Source of the DNA: Veillonella sp.
Lineage (GTDB): Bacteria > Bacillota > Negativicutes > Veillonellales > Veillonellaceae
Direction of reading: 5' to 3'
Assembly (NCBI RefSeq): GCF_018364065.1
Contig: NZ_JAGZMO010000005.1
Coordinates: 62,001 to 126,000 of the forward strand
DNA length: 64,000 bases
Within the stretch, counting starts at the first letter, position 1; every line of letters starts with the position of its first letter. Of the stretch, positions 16,332 to 24,772 are shown piece after piece. Position numbers and translations under genes: made by a program. The notes under the pieces were generated by a model that saw only the letters and a program-made list of their open reading frames with translations, was not told where the DNA came from and made no database searches.

Positions 16332-16380
16332 AAAACCGCTTATTAGAAGCTTAAGGTGCTTCATAAGCGGTTTTATTTTT
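16332..16380. terminator. Bidirectional terminator between MATE and the primase-like gene
   Basis: AAACCGCTTA pairs with TAAGCGGTTT (extended by GAAGC/GCTTC) and is followed by TTTTATTTTT on the plus strand. An A-run on the left gives a T-run for the convergent minus-strand gene. Confidence 0.85.
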
Positions 16381-16465
16381 GTTACTATTGTTTCTACTAT
16401 TGTTATTGCTATTAGTACGACTATTGTTGTCACTACTATTTTAGCTGTTGTTATTACTATTATTT
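16381..16465. repeat. Low-complexity trinucleotide-like array after the primase-like gene
   Basis: Degenerate repeats of an ACTATTGTT-type unit fill the entire space between the stop codon of the minus-strand gene and the terminator. On the minus strand it reads as runs of AAT/AGT/AAC triplets starting at the stop codon. Confidence 0.75.
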
Positions 16466-17107
16466 TTACTTTTTAAACTTTACCGCATAGGCACGCACTT
16501 TGAATTTAGAGGTGCTGTCCATGGAGCCAACCATAGGCAGGCTTTGTGCCAATGGAGATGTTTTTATAGGAATTTGCAGTTGTAAAAATTCGTTCAACTT
16601 TTCAATTAAATTCGCTTTTTGTTGCAAAATATCTTTTTGTACAGTGCCGCTCAATTCCTGACCATCTTCATAGATGTAATACAATTGAAGTTTTGTGCCG
16701 GCGATTACAAAATACGTAGCTTTCAACACAACAGATTCTGTAATTAATTGAAGCAAACGTTCCAACTCTACTAAAGAGCTCAATTCCACATTTATTGTAA
16801 GTGCATGAAGAGTACCGGCATTGCGTCCCGTAAGCCCTTGACCGTAATAAGCAATTGGTGCCAACACCACATGAGATTTACCAATCTGGTTCGTCAGCTC
16901 TTCCAGCTCATCACTAATTGCAAAGTGTGTAACCGCTTTCCCGTGATCATCTTTGATGACTAAAATTCCATTAGGCTTTCCTGATGAGCCACCTTTGGCT
17001 TCCAATAAACCGGCGGGAAATATTTTTCTATAAAAAGAAAATGTATCCACCTCTTCATAATTGTTTGCTGCTAAATATTCCAGTATATGCGTGTGTTGCA
17101 AATCCAT
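16466..17107 (-). CDS. Truncated primase-like protein related to conjugative-element primases
   Basis: A 213-residue protein without membrane segments. From memory of the family it follows the N-terminal, archaeo-eukaryotic-primase-like part of replication/primase proteins of Firmicute conjugative transposons: FYRKIFPAGLLEAKGG (about 25-40) resembles FYRxIFPxGxLExKG; VVLAPIAYYGQGLTGRNAGT resembles a SPISYxGKSRxxxNAR segment; ATYFVIAGTKLQLYYIYEDG resembles PTYIVxSGTGLHLYYVFE; LPMVGSxxSxxKxKVRAYAV resembles FRMVGTxTKxGxxxRAFxV. The acidic DLDG expected after the second segment reads NVELS, so catalysis is doubtful, and the usual C-terminal region is missing. Start at 17107 follows AAAGGG by 6 bases. 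Probably a domesticated or decaying remnant; no other mobile-element genes are nearby. Confidence 0.5.
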   Translation of the reverse strand: MDLQHTHILEYLAANNYEEVDTFSFYRKIFPAGLLEAKGGSSGKPNGILVIKDDHGKAVTHFAISDELEELTNQIGKSHVVLAPIAYYGQGLTGRNAGTLHALTINVELSSLVELERLLQLITESVVLKATYFVIAGTKLQLYYIYEDGQELSGTVQKDILQQKANLIEKLNEFLQLQIPIKTSPLAQSLPMVGSMDSTSKFKVRAYAVKFKK

Positions 17108-17145
17108 AAAAGACCCTTTCGTCATTTCATTCAAAGTATTATTTA

Positions 17146-17245
17146 ATTTAAACTATCATAAAATTTAAACTATCATAAAATTTAAGCTATCATTAATTTA
17201 AGCGATTATTTAATTCTAACTGTCATTACATTAAACATTATTTCG
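17146..17245. repeat. Tandem 17-bp AT-rich repeats downstream of the flavin-reductase-like gene
   Basis: ATTTAAACTATCATAAA and close variants occur at least three times (about 17146-17206), with more degenerate copies toward the stop codon of the gene at 17263. The array also forms the 5' region of the primase-like gene. Confidence 0.8.
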
Positions 17246-17262
17246 CTTAAAACAAAAAATGT

Positions 17263-17835
17263 TTATTTCTTCATAAAGTCCACGCCGCTCTTCCAGGCCT
17301 GGCCTACTTTTTCCCCTACTTCATAGTAACCGTGTTGTACTTGGTCGAACAGGAAGGTATGTATTTTCGCCGGTTCAATGTTGCCTTCGCTATCTAAAAT
17401 GGTATCGTCTGCCAACACATTCACAATACGTCCTACTACGCGGAGTCCATAAGATTCAGTCTTCATTTCTTCCACGGTGCATTCCAAAGTAAGCGGATAT
17501 TCTTCAATAACCGGAGCATCTACGTTTTCGCTCTTAGTAGCAGTCAGACCGCTGCGTTTAAATTTGTCCGCCATCGTGTTGGCACTGGCAATGCCTAAGA
17601 AATCGGCTTCTCTTAATGTATCAACGCCGGGAACAGCCAAGGTAAAGGCGCCGCGCGCTTTGAGATTAGCTACAGTCTTATGCCCTTCATCAAGATTCAT
17701 TTCCACCATATCGGAATTACAGATACCGCCCCAGGCCATCATCATTACGTCAACAGAATCATCTTCATTATAAGTGCCGACCATGTACACCGGCATAGGA
17801 AACAAATACGGTTTTACGCCAAAACTCTTTTTCAT
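17263..17835 (-). CDS. Flavin reductase-like (FMN-binding) protein
   Basis: A 190-residue protein of the flavin reductase-like / DIM6-NTAB family (split-barrel FMN-binding fold). The order PMPVYMVGTYNEDDSVDVMMMAWGG (first strand and flavin contact), then MNLDEGHKTVANLK and FTLAVPG, then SGLTATKSENVDAPVIEE is characteristic. Related proteins use NAD(P)H to reduce FMN or act as flavoprotein oxidoreductases; substrate unknown. The ATG at 17835 follows GGAGAGG by about 6 bases and the conserved domain starts there; upstream codons are excluded. Its promoter region is occupied by a tandem array (17848-18012). Confidence 0.85.
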   Translation of the reverse strand: MKKSFGVKPYLFPMPVYMVGTYNEDDSVDVMMMAWGGICNSDMVEMNLDEGHKTVANLKARGAFTLAVPGVDTLREADFLGIASANTMADKFKRSGLTATKSENVDAPVIEEYPLTLECTVEEMKTESYGLRVVGRIVNVLADDTILDSEGNIEPAKIHTFLFDQVQHGYYEVGEKVGQAWKSGVDFMKK

Positions 17836-17847
17836 ACAGTTCCTCTC

Positions 17848-18012
17848 CTTTATTCTATAATGTACCTTATTGTGCAATGTACTTTATTCTGTTATGAACC
17901 TTATTATGAAATTCACTTTATTCTGCAATGTGCCTTATTCTGTAAAGTAACTTATTCTGCAATGTCCTCTAGTAGCATGGTAACTTATTCTGCAATGTCC
18001 TCTAGTAGCATG
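17848..18012. repeat. Tandem array with two identical 33-bp units
   Basis: About eight degenerate copies of a TTATTCTGCAATGTACC-like unit of 17-18 bp. At the right end two copies of a 33-bp block (17947-17979 and 17980-18012) are identical. The array begins at the ribosome site of the flavin-reductase-like gene and abuts the ancestral stop codon (18014-18016) of the interrupted YjbR-family gene. Confidence 0.88.
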
Positions 18013-18013
18013 A

Positions 18014-18673
18014 TTATTTCTTTTCTACCATGTTATAGCTTTCATCAATCAGCGAGTAAATTGCTTTAATATCCGCTTCCCCGTGCAGCATGATGGATAC
18101 CCAATGTTATTTATTCATATGATAGGCCGGGAAAATCATTGTATTATCCACTAATGATTCCACTTGGTTCGATTGTACTTTTACGTTCATAACATCAATG
18201 AGTCCGTCTTGTGAAAGTCCCAATCTGCGATACGGGATATACATAATAATACCGTACCACTTCTGCGACCGCTCTGTTTTTAGCGTACAGTATGTAGGAT
18301 ATTGCGGCCATGGATATTCCGGATTCGTATTGTATACGTCCTTGCAATAGGCGAGTATTTTATTGCGAAGACTGTATTCTGTAAAGCACTGCTGAAGTAT
18401 ATACTGTACCCATGTATTTACTTCGTCCCGTACGGCTCCGATAAAAGCACCTTCACTGTCTTTCAGTTCAAATAATGTAATAATCTCTCGATCCGGCGTG
18501 GTCAATACGGACACTTCAAACTGTTTTTCATTAATCCTTACATGCATCAGTAAATCTTCGTTCGTCAATGCCCGTTCCCACGTATAGGTGCCATCCTCAT
18601 GCATTTTAAATCCGAAATATATCGCCTTCTTTGTATCAAAACAATTCGTATTGAAAATTTCATTAAAAAACAC
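18014..18673 (-). pseudogene. MmcQ/YjbR-family gene interrupted by an in-frame stop
   Basis: The frame encodes an N-terminal region of about 90 residues and a C-terminal MmcQ/YjbR (CyaY-like fold) domain: SQKWYGIIMYIPYRRLGL, then DVMNVK and IFPAYHMNK. In relatives the last motif continues as HMNKxHW; here TAA at 18107-18109 replaces the residue after HMNK, and the frame then continues HWVSIMLHGEADIKAIYSL and ends 30 codons later. A single AAA-to-TAA change would explain it. The product would lose its last 30 or so residues. Start chosen is GTG at 18673, behind GGGAG; an ATG at 18700 lies almost at the transcript start predicted from a TATAAT at 18713-18718. Function of the family is unknown. 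Confidence 0.8.
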
Positions 18674-18798
18674 AGTCCGTCTCCCTTCCGTGTGTGACAT
18701 ACGTTTGTTTTTATTATATCACGGCAACGTACCTTTCACCCACAAATTTACAGGGATTACACAATATTTAGCCCGATTTTTTACATATATATTTTGAA

Positions 18799-18896
18799 TA
18801 AAAAAAGCGATAAATCCGAGTGAACTGCTCCTCATGTTAAATTAGAAATTTAACATTGAAAATTCCACAGTTTCTGTCCGAATTTATCGCTTTTGT
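18799..18896 (-). terminator. Large hairpin terminator for surE with nested perfect hairpin
   Basis: AAAAGCGATAAAT on the minus strand (18882-18894) pairs perfectly with ATTTATCGCTTTT (18803-18815), followed by more T. Inside is a separate perfect hairpin, TGTTAAATT-TCT-AATTTAACA (18835-18855). It lies about 170 bp past surE, beyond a repeat array. Confidence 0.65.
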
Positions 18897-18899
18897 AAT

Positions 18900-19055
18900 T
18901 TTAAATCTGTCTTAAATCTATTCAAGATCTTTTTAGATGTATTCCAAATCATTTTCACATCATTTCAGATATATTCAAAAATTTTTAATGTATTCTGAAT
19001 AGTTTTCGTATCTGTTTAGATTTATTTCAAATCTATTTTGAAAACACTCTAAATT
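18900..19055. repeat. Degenerate AT-rich repeats downstream of surE
   Basis: Variants of TTTAGATNTATTCAAATC recur about six times between the surE stop codon and its terminator. Copies are poorly conserved. Confidence 0.65.
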
Positions 19056-19063
19056 GAAATGAT

Positions 19064-19831
19064 TTATTTATCACCATGCAGCATGCTGCGCATCTGCGTC
19101 GTGCCTTCATCGTCCTGTTGTTTCCAGGTTAAAGCTACAACGGTGATTTTACCTTCTTTAATCGCCATTACGTCTGTTCGTGTAGGCTCATCTTCAGAGG
19201 TAAGTTTGCCGCCGATCCAGTAGTAGGTGCGGCCGCGACGGTCTTGGCGTTCGTCGATAATATCATAGTAATGCTGCATGCCCTGGTCAAGAACTTCTAC
19301 CTGTTCCCAGCCTACAGGGCCGCTTTTCGGGAAGTTCACATTGAGCAAACCTTTAAAGCCTTCCTGCACATATACTTTATCAATAAACTTCGCAATGAAC
19401 GGCATAATTTCCGCACCGCGCTCACGGGAGTAACGGCCTACAGATAAGGCCAAGGCCGGCACTTTATAAAACATAGCTTCCATAGCGGCACTTACCGTAC
19501 CGGAATAGAGTGCATCGGAGCCCAGGTTGAATCCGTCATTTACGCCGGACACTACTAAATCAGGCATGTCTTCACGCAAATAGAAATATAACGCCAATTT
19601 CATACAATCCGTAGGAGTCCCGGTTACAGCAAAACGTTCCGGATTGTCTCCTTCTTTCGAAAGATGCAACAGGCGAACCGGCGTTTGAATGGTAATGGCA
19701 TGGGACTTGGCACTTTGTTCCACTTCCGGAGCCACTATGGTAACACGGTGATTATTGGCCACTAATTCACGAGCTAAATCTCTAATTCCGCCTGCACGAA
19801 ATCCATCGTCATTCGTTAATAAAATATGCAT
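19064..19831 (-). CDS. surE: 5'/3'-nucleotidase SurE
   Basis: A 255-residue cytoplasmic metal-dependent phosphatase acting on nucleoside 5'- and 3'-monophosphates. The N-terminus MHILLTNDDGFRAGGI carries the metal-binding DD pair; VTGTPTDCMKLAL and VSGVNDGFNLGSD follow, with YSGTVSAAMEA, all SurE signatures. Length matches the family. The ATG at 19831 follows AAAGGA by 7 bases. It lies downstream of a glycosyltransferase gene, separated by a terminator-like hairpin, so it may be partly uncoupled from that operon. Confidence 0.96.
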   Translation of the reverse strand: MHILLTNDDGFRAGGIRDLARELVANNHRVTIVAPEVEQSAKSHAITIQTPVRLLHLSKEGDNPERFAVTGTPTDCMKLALYFYLREDMPDLVVSGVNDGFNLGSDALYSGTVSAAMEAMFYKVPALALSVGRYSRERGAEIMPFIAKFIDKVYVQEGFKGLLNVNFPKSGPVGWEQVEVLDQGMQHYYDIIDERQDRRGRTYYWIGGKLTSEDEPTRTDVMAIKEGKITVVALTWKQQDDEGTTQMRSMLHGDK

Positions 19832-19865
19832 CGTAGAGTCCTTTCTAAAAAATACTTAGATAAAC

Positions 19866-19895
19866 AGAGAAAGTGCCTGGAAGGGCACTTTCTCT
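19866..19895 (-). terminator. Hairpin between the glycosyltransferase and surE
   Basis: AGAGAAAGTGCC pairs perfectly with GGCACTTTCTCT (12 bp, 6-base loop). The tail on the minus strand is only moderately T-rich, so termination may be partial. Confidence 0.65.
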
Positions 19896-19953
19896 CTCAT
19901 TTCTCACGGTGCTGAGAACTTTCAACAGAGTCAGCATCATTGTTAATACTGTC

Positions 19954-21234
19954 TTACTTGTTTCTGTTTTTATCTGCTTTGACAGGTTTCACATCACCCA
20001 TACGAGTTAAGTTAACTTCACCTAAAGCGACCCCGCGGGTGTGTTGTGTATGAGCCCATACTTTATCATGGCGATTCAAGAATCCCAAGAACGTAACCGG
20101 TACCCAACTGTACATAAACAGAGGATATACTAAATAATACAACCAAACTTTCCCCGGCACCTTAATGCTCGCCAACACGATGAGCGGGAATAAGTACTGG
20201 CCGATACCGATGATAGTCCATACGGTAATCGGTAAAATCTGGTAAATAATATTCGTATAAATCGGGAAATACGCATTGATGTAGGTTAGAATCAGATACG
20301 CCGTAGATACTAATAAGAAGTATGGCTGGCTGATCTGAATAATACCATCTAAAATACGAATGTTTCCCTGTTTAATACCTTCTACAAACAACTTCGGAAT
20401 GTACCGCTCGCCACAGTCGAAATGGCCTTGCGCCCAACGTTTGCGCTGACGCCAGGACTGCATAAAAGTAAGCGGTTTTTCATCATATACAATGGCATCG
20501 TGAGCCCAGGTAGTACGTACGCCGTGAATGAGCAGCTTCATGGAAAACTCCATATCTTCCGTCAAGCAGTTGCAGTCCCAGCCGTATTTTTTAATAATAT
20601 CCGTGCGGATACACATACCCGTACCACCGAGAGCCGTTGAAAGCCCCAAATTATATTTTGCTAAGTGCCACAGATGATTTACCATCCAGAAAGCGATGGC
20701 AAATGTACCTGCAACCCATGTATCTGTAGGATTTTTAGCATTCAAATAACCTTGAATCACCGGTTCACCCAACTCTAAATGGTGATTCATTTCCAATAAG
20801 AAGTTAGGATGAACTAAGTTATCAGCGTCAAAAATGACGAAAGCATCGTAAGTGCGATCCATGTCGTAGATGCGGTTAAACATCCAGCCCATGGCATAGC
20901 CCTTGCCCACTTCCTCACGATTTTCCCGCTCATGCACATTAGCCCCTGCTGCATGCGCAATGGCGGCAGTGTTATCGGTACAATTATCGGCGACTACGAA
21001 AATATCGTACAGTTCGTCAGGATAATCTAAAATTTTCAGATTTTCCACCAGCTGACCGATAACAGCTTCTTCATTATGAGCACAAACAATAATGGCAAAT
21101 GAGTTCTTAGGCGTATAGTTCTTTTTTTCTTTCCTTCTCCACATTCCCGCTACAGCCAATACAAAGAAGTAAAGCGTGTAGAACACGATAATTACTTGTA
21201 GCGGAATCATGATCAGGTCAAGAATATAATCCAT
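19954..21234 (-). CDS. Processive-type membrane glycosyltransferase, family 2
   Basis: A 426-residue membrane GT2 enzyme. Order: N-terminal transmembrane helix, GT-A domain with IVCAHNEEAVIGQLV, VVADNCTDNT, FDADNLV (metal-binding), a LTEDMEFSMKL acceptor Asp and QRKRWAQG (QxxRW), then three or four C-terminal transmembrane segments. This is the layout of processive synthases (PgaC, BcsA, hyaluronan synthase), so it likely makes or extends a surface polysaccharide from a UDP-sugar; the sugar is unknown. The ATG at 21234 follows GAAGGAC. It starts 16 bp after pssA and is probably the last gene of the guaB-tagA-psd-pssA transcript. Confidence 0.88.
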   Translation of the reverse strand: MDYILDLIMIPLQVIIVFYTLYFFVLAVAGMWRRKEKKNYTPKNSFAIIVCAHNEEAVIGQLVENLKILDYPDELYDIFVVADNCTDNTAAIAHAAGANVHERENREEVGKGYAMGWMFNRIYDMDRTYDAFVIFDADNLVHPNFLLEMNHHLELGEPVIQGYLNAKNPTDTWVAGTFAIAFWMVNHLWHLAKYNLGLSTALGGTGMCIRTDIIKKYGWDCNCLTEDMEFSMKLLIHGVRTTWAHDAIVYDEKPLTFMQSWRQRKRWAQGHFDCGERYIPKLFVEGIKQGNIRILDGIIQISQPYFLLVSTAYLILTYINAYFPIYTNIIYQILPITVWTIIGIGQYLFPLIVLASIKVPGKVWLYYLVYPLFMYSWVPVTFLGFLNRHDKVWAHTQHTRGVALGEVNLTRMGDVKPVKADKNRNK

Positions 21235-21250
21235 TTACGTCCTTCACCTC

Positions 21251-21922
21251 TCACTGTTTTACCGTATTAATAATAGTATTACAAATGCCGAATACTGCGT
21301 AAAGCGCAAAAATAAGTACCGGCCATGCATGCCAATCCATAACCAATGCGGCGATGCCCAGCACAGCTGTAATTCCAAGAGCCAAGGCATTTACCTTGTC
21401 GGCTCCTTTACCTTTAAAATCAGGATGGTGTACGCGGCTCACCATGAGGTAACCGACGATAACCATCAACACCATAAGCAGCCATTCCGGCAAACGAATA
21501 CCGGACAATACATATGTTGCGGCCATACAACCTGCCGCAGGAATAGGCAATCCCAAGAAATAGCCATGCACTTCTTCCGTCATAATATTAAAACGGGCCA
21601 AACGAAATGCACCTAATACGGAAAACACTAATAGGGGTATGTAAGCAATCCATCCGATTCCCTGTAATTGATACATAAAAAGCATGTACGCCGGTGCCAC
21701 GCCGAATCCGACTACGTCAGCCAACGAATCAAGCTCACGGCCCAGCGGACCGGACACGCCTAAGGCACGCGCTACACGGCCGTCAAAGCCGTCGGAGATT
21801 AAAGAGAACAGCACGCAGAGCGCTGCGCCCGTAAACTCTCCTTGCGCCGCCAACGTAATACCGATTACACCGAACGACAAATTAGCAGCCGTAAACAAAT
21901 TCGGAAATATAGACTTATCCAT
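21251..21922 (-). CDS. pssA: CDP-diacylglycerol-serine O-phosphatidyltransferase
   Basis: A 223-residue membrane enzyme making phosphatidylserine from CDP-diacylglycerol and serine. The CDP-alcohol phosphotransferase signature is complete: D44, G45, A51-R52, G61, D65 and D69 in SDGFDGRVARALG and GRELDSLADVVGFG. About seven hydrophobic segments follow. Start is the ATG at 21922, which overlaps the psd stop by 8 bases and has GGGAGG upstream, so the two are translationally coupled. Together they supply phosphatidylethanolamine. Confidence 0.95.
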   Translation of the reverse strand: MDKSIFPNLFTAANLSFGVIGITLAAQGEFTGAALCVLFSLISDGFDGRVARALGVSGPLGRELDSLADVVGFGVAPAYMLFMYQLQGIGWIAYIPLLVFSVLGAFRLARFNIMTEEVHGYFLGLPIPAAGCMAATYVLSGIRLPEWLLMVLMVIVGYLMVSRVHHPDFKGKGADKVNALALGITAVLGIAALVMDWHAWPVLIFALYAVFGICNTIINTVKQ

Positions 21923-22559
21923 TCGCTTGAATCCTCCCAACGATTGTTTCTCCGCCTCGCACTTTGTCACCTTTTTTTACACAAATCTCTACCGACTTTG
22001 GTACAAAAAGTTCGGTGCAAGAACCGAATTTTATCATGCCATATAATTGGCCCTTCGTTAAGGTGTTGCCAAGATCAGTCCACGATATAATGCGACGAGC
22101 TAATAATCCTGCGATTTGAGTTACTAAAATTTCAATCTTTCCATTGTCGATGCCAATGGAGTGGCGTTCATTTTCGTAGCCTACAGAACTTTTATAGGCC
22201 GGCAAAAATCCACCACATGTATATTGTCGGAACGTTATCTTCCCTTCCATCGGTGCCCGGTTTACGTGCACGTCGAAAACGGAAAGAAAAATCGTTACCT
22301 TCTTACATTCCATATTTAAAAATAAATCTTCATATACTTCACTTACGTCCATGACCGTACCGTCAGCCGGAGATACTAATAAATTAGGATCCGTCGTGAT
22401 ATTACGGCGCGGATTTCTGAAAAAGAACAGAAAAAAGCAAGCAAGTACAAAGGGTATAACGGCCACGTAGGGAGATACAAAGTATCCCACCAACAGGGCC
22501 AACAGAAAGGTTCCGATAATAAACGGAAACCCGTCCTTTACGATAATCCCTGTGGGCAT
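21915..22559 (-). CDS. psd: Phosphatidylserine decarboxylase proenzyme, short type
   Basis: A 214-residue pyruvoyl enzyme converting phosphatidylserine to phosphatidylethanolamine. It is the short archaeal/Firmicute form: one or two N-terminal hydrophobic segments, then SPADGTVMDV, FLSVFDVHVNRAP and, near the C-terminus, MIKFGSCTELFVP, where the serine of GS is the self-cleavage and pyruvoyl site. The ATG at 22559 follows AGAGGTG. It overlaps pssA by 8 bases. Confidence 0.94.
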   Translation of the reverse strand: MPTGIIVKDGFPFIIGTFLLALLVGYFVSPYVAVIPFVLACFFLFFFRNPRRNITTDPNLLVSPADGTVMDVSEVYEDLFLNMECKKVTIFLSVFDVHVNRAPMEGKITFRQYTCGGFLPAYKSSVGYENERHSIGIDNGKIEILVTQIAGLLARRIISWTDLGNTLTKGQLYGMIKFGSCTELFVPKSVEICVKKGDKVRGGETIVGRIQANG

Positions 22560-22573
22560 TTCGCACCACCTCT

Positions 22574-23299
22574 CTATTTTTTTGCCTTTTTAACGGCCCA
22601 CATAAACTTCGGTAAGGCCATCATGCGTCCAATACGCTGCGGCTGGTTGGCTAACCGATACAGCCACTCCAACCGGTTCTTCTGCATCCATTGCGGCGCA
22701 CGCTTCACATTGCCTGCCATTACGTCAAAAGAACCGCCCAAGCCGATGGCTACCACACCGCTCAAATGAGACAGTTTGGAAGTAATCCACTTCTCCTGCT
22801 TAGGCACACCTAAGGCGACTAACACTAGTTTAGTGCCCCCCTCTTCAATTGTTTTGATAATACGTTGCTCTTCCTGCTCATCAAAAAAGCCGGAATGAAT
22901 ACCGACTACTTTTAATGAACCGTGGCGCGCTTCCATATTTTTGACAGCCTGTTCGGCCACACCCGGGGCTGCGCCTAAGAAATATACCGGCGTATTGTGT
23001 TTAGCCGCTTCGCCCAATAAAGCGACAGCCAAATCACATCCCGCTACACGCTCAGGTACATGTTTCCCCAACTGCTCGGCGGCCCATAACACACCGGCCC
23101 CGTCCGGAACAGCTATATCTGCTTGTTTTAAAATGTCGTGCAATTCCTTGTCCTGTTGAGCACGCATAACCATTTCAGCGTTAACCGTGACTACAGTATG
23201 TAGCCCCGGCTCAGAATATAAATCCTGTACACGCTGAACTGTTTCTTTCATGGTTATGACATCAACCGGCACATCGAGAATGCTCAATTGATTACGCAA
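22574..23299 (-). CDS. WecG/TagA/CpsF-family glycosyltransferase
   Basis: A 241-residue member of GT family 26, which transfers N-acetylmannosamine(-uronate) or related sugars to lipid-linked precursors of enterobacterial common antigen, teichoic acid or capsule. PDGAGVLWAAE, the motif around VPERVAGCDL, VYFLGAAPGVAEQA and ALGVPKQEKWI are family signatures, and the catalytic Asp is expected in IAVPDGAG. The start codon is TTG at 23299, with GAGGTG 8 bases upstream. It is 18 bp downstream of guaB and 14 bp upstream of psd, inside one transcript. Confidence 0.9.
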   Translation of the reverse strand: MRNQLSILDVPVDVITMKETVQRVQDLYSEPGLHTVVTVNAEMVMRAQQDKELHDILKQADIAVPDGAGVLWAAEQLGKHVPERVAGCDLAVALLGEAAKHNTPVYFLGAAPGVAEQAVKNMEARHGSLKVVGIHSGFFDEQEEQRIIKTIEEGGTKLVLVALGVPKQEKWITSKLSHLSGVVAIGLGGSFDVMAGNVKRAPQWMQKNRLEWLYRLANQPQRIGRMMALPKFMWAVKKAKK

Positions 23300-23317
23300 T
23301 ACAAATACACCTCAATA

Positions 23318-24772
23318 TCAGCCGCTATAGTTAGGCGCTTCCACAGTGATGCTAACATCATGCGGATGGCTTTCCTTAAGACCGGCTGCCGTAATTTGGA
23401 TAAACTGAGTATCATTAATCATTTCCTGGATGTTGTGGCAACCACAATATCCCATGCTGGCGCGAAGACCGCCCACCATTTGGAAAATGGTATCAGCCAA
23501 CATGCCTTTGTAAGGTACGCGACCTTCAATACCTTCCGGTACTAATTTTTTAGCTTCTGTTTGGAAATAACGATCTTTACTGCCCAGCTTCATAGCGCCC
23601 AAGCTGCCCATGCCGCGATATACTTTATAGCTGCGGCCCTGGTAAATAACAGTTTCTCCCGGACTTTCATCAGTACCGGCCAAGATGTTACCCATCATAA
23701 CAACACCGGCACCGGCTGCAATAGCCTTGGCAATGTCGCCGGAGTATTTAATGCCGCCGTCAGCAATAATTGGAATATTGTAACGACGAGCCACTTTCGC
23801 ACTTTCATATACGGCTGTAATCTGTGGTACACCGATACCGGCGATAACACGAGTCGTACAGATGGAACCAGGTCCGATACCTACTTTAACTGCATCAGCA
23901 CCGGCTTCGATTAAAGCTTCTGTGCCGGATGCGGTAGCTACGTTACCTGCGATTACAGGAATGTGCGGATTAGCCGCTTTCAATTCCTTAAGTGTGCGAA
24001 GTACGCCTGCAGAATGGCCATGAGCTGTATCAACGATAATAACGTCAACTTTTGCTGCTACGAGCGCATCCATGCGGTCATATAAATCTTTGCTTACGCC
24101 TACAGCTGCGCCAACCAATAAGCGGCCGCTGCTGTCTTTAGCGGAATTAGGATATTTAGTTGCTTTTTCAATATCCTTAATTGTAATCAGGCCTTTTAAA
24201 TTGCCCTGTTCATCAACTAATGGTAATTTTTCAATGCGATGTTGACGCAAGATGGCCTTAGCATCTTCCAAGGAAGTGCCTACCGGTGCAGTAACCAGGT
24301 TTTCACGAGTCATAACTTCGCCGATAGGACGAGTTAAGTCATTTTCGAAACGCATATCGCGGTTGGTAATGATACCTACCAGTTTACCGTCCACTGTTAC
24401 AGGCACACCGGAAATTGCGTATTTACGCATTAATTCTTCCGCATCAGCCAATAAGTTTTGTGGGCTTAAATAAATTGGATCAACGATGATACCATGTTCC
24501 GAGCGTTTTACTTTGTCCACCTCATGGGCCTGTTCTTCAATGGACATATTTTTGTGAATAACGCCCATACCCCCTTCACGAGCCATGGCGATAGCCATGC
24601 GTGATTCTGTTACAGTATCCATGCCGGAACTAATCATTGGAATATTGAGCTTAATGTCACGTGTCAGGTTAGTAGTTAAATCTACTTCGTGCGGCAACAC
24701 ATTCGATGCTGCCGGTACTAATAATACATCATCAAATGTCAAACCGCGTAACCCAAACTTATCTTCTCTCAT
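23318..24772 (-). CDS. guaB: IMP dehydrogenase
   Basis: A 484-residue cytoplasmic enzyme oxidising IMP to XMP, the committing step of GMP synthesis. A (beta/alpha)8 barrel is interrupted by two CBS domains (about 95-205). The catalytic loop GIGPGSICTTR (cysteine near residue 300), VIADGGIKYSGDIAKA and GMGSLGAMKLGSKDRY are intact. The ATG at 24772 has AAAGGAAG upstream. It appears to head a transcript continuing into envelope lipid and sugar genes. No purine riboswitch was seen in the 240-bp upstream region. Confidence 0.97.
   Translation of the reverse strand: MREDKFGLRGLTFDDVLLVPAASNVLPHEVDLTTNLTRDIKLNIPMISSGMDTVTESRMAIAMAREGGMGVIHKNMSIEEQAHEVDKVKRSEHGIIVDPIYLSPQNLLADAEELMRKYAISGVPVTVDGKLVGIITNRDMRFENDLTRPIGEVMTRENLVTAPVGTSLEDAKAILRQHRIEKLPLVDEQGNLKGLITIKDIEKATKYPNSAKDSSGRLLVGAAVGVSKDLYDRMDALVAAKVDVIIVDTAHGHSAGVLRTLKELKAANPHIPVIAGNVATASGTEALIEAGADAVKVGIGPGSICTTRVIAGIGVPQITAVYESAKVARRYNIPIIADGGIKYSGDIAKAIAAGAGVVMMGNILAGTDESPGETVIYQGRSYKVYRGMGSLGAMKLGSKDRYFQTEAKKLVPEGIEGRVPYKGMLADTIFQMVGGLRASMGYCGCHNIQEMINDTQFIQITAAGLKESHPHDVSITVEAPNYSG

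Noticed and set aside
17848..18012. CRISPR-like or attachment-site repeat
   Set aside because: Tandem units without spacers, and no integrase or tRNA gene adjacent.
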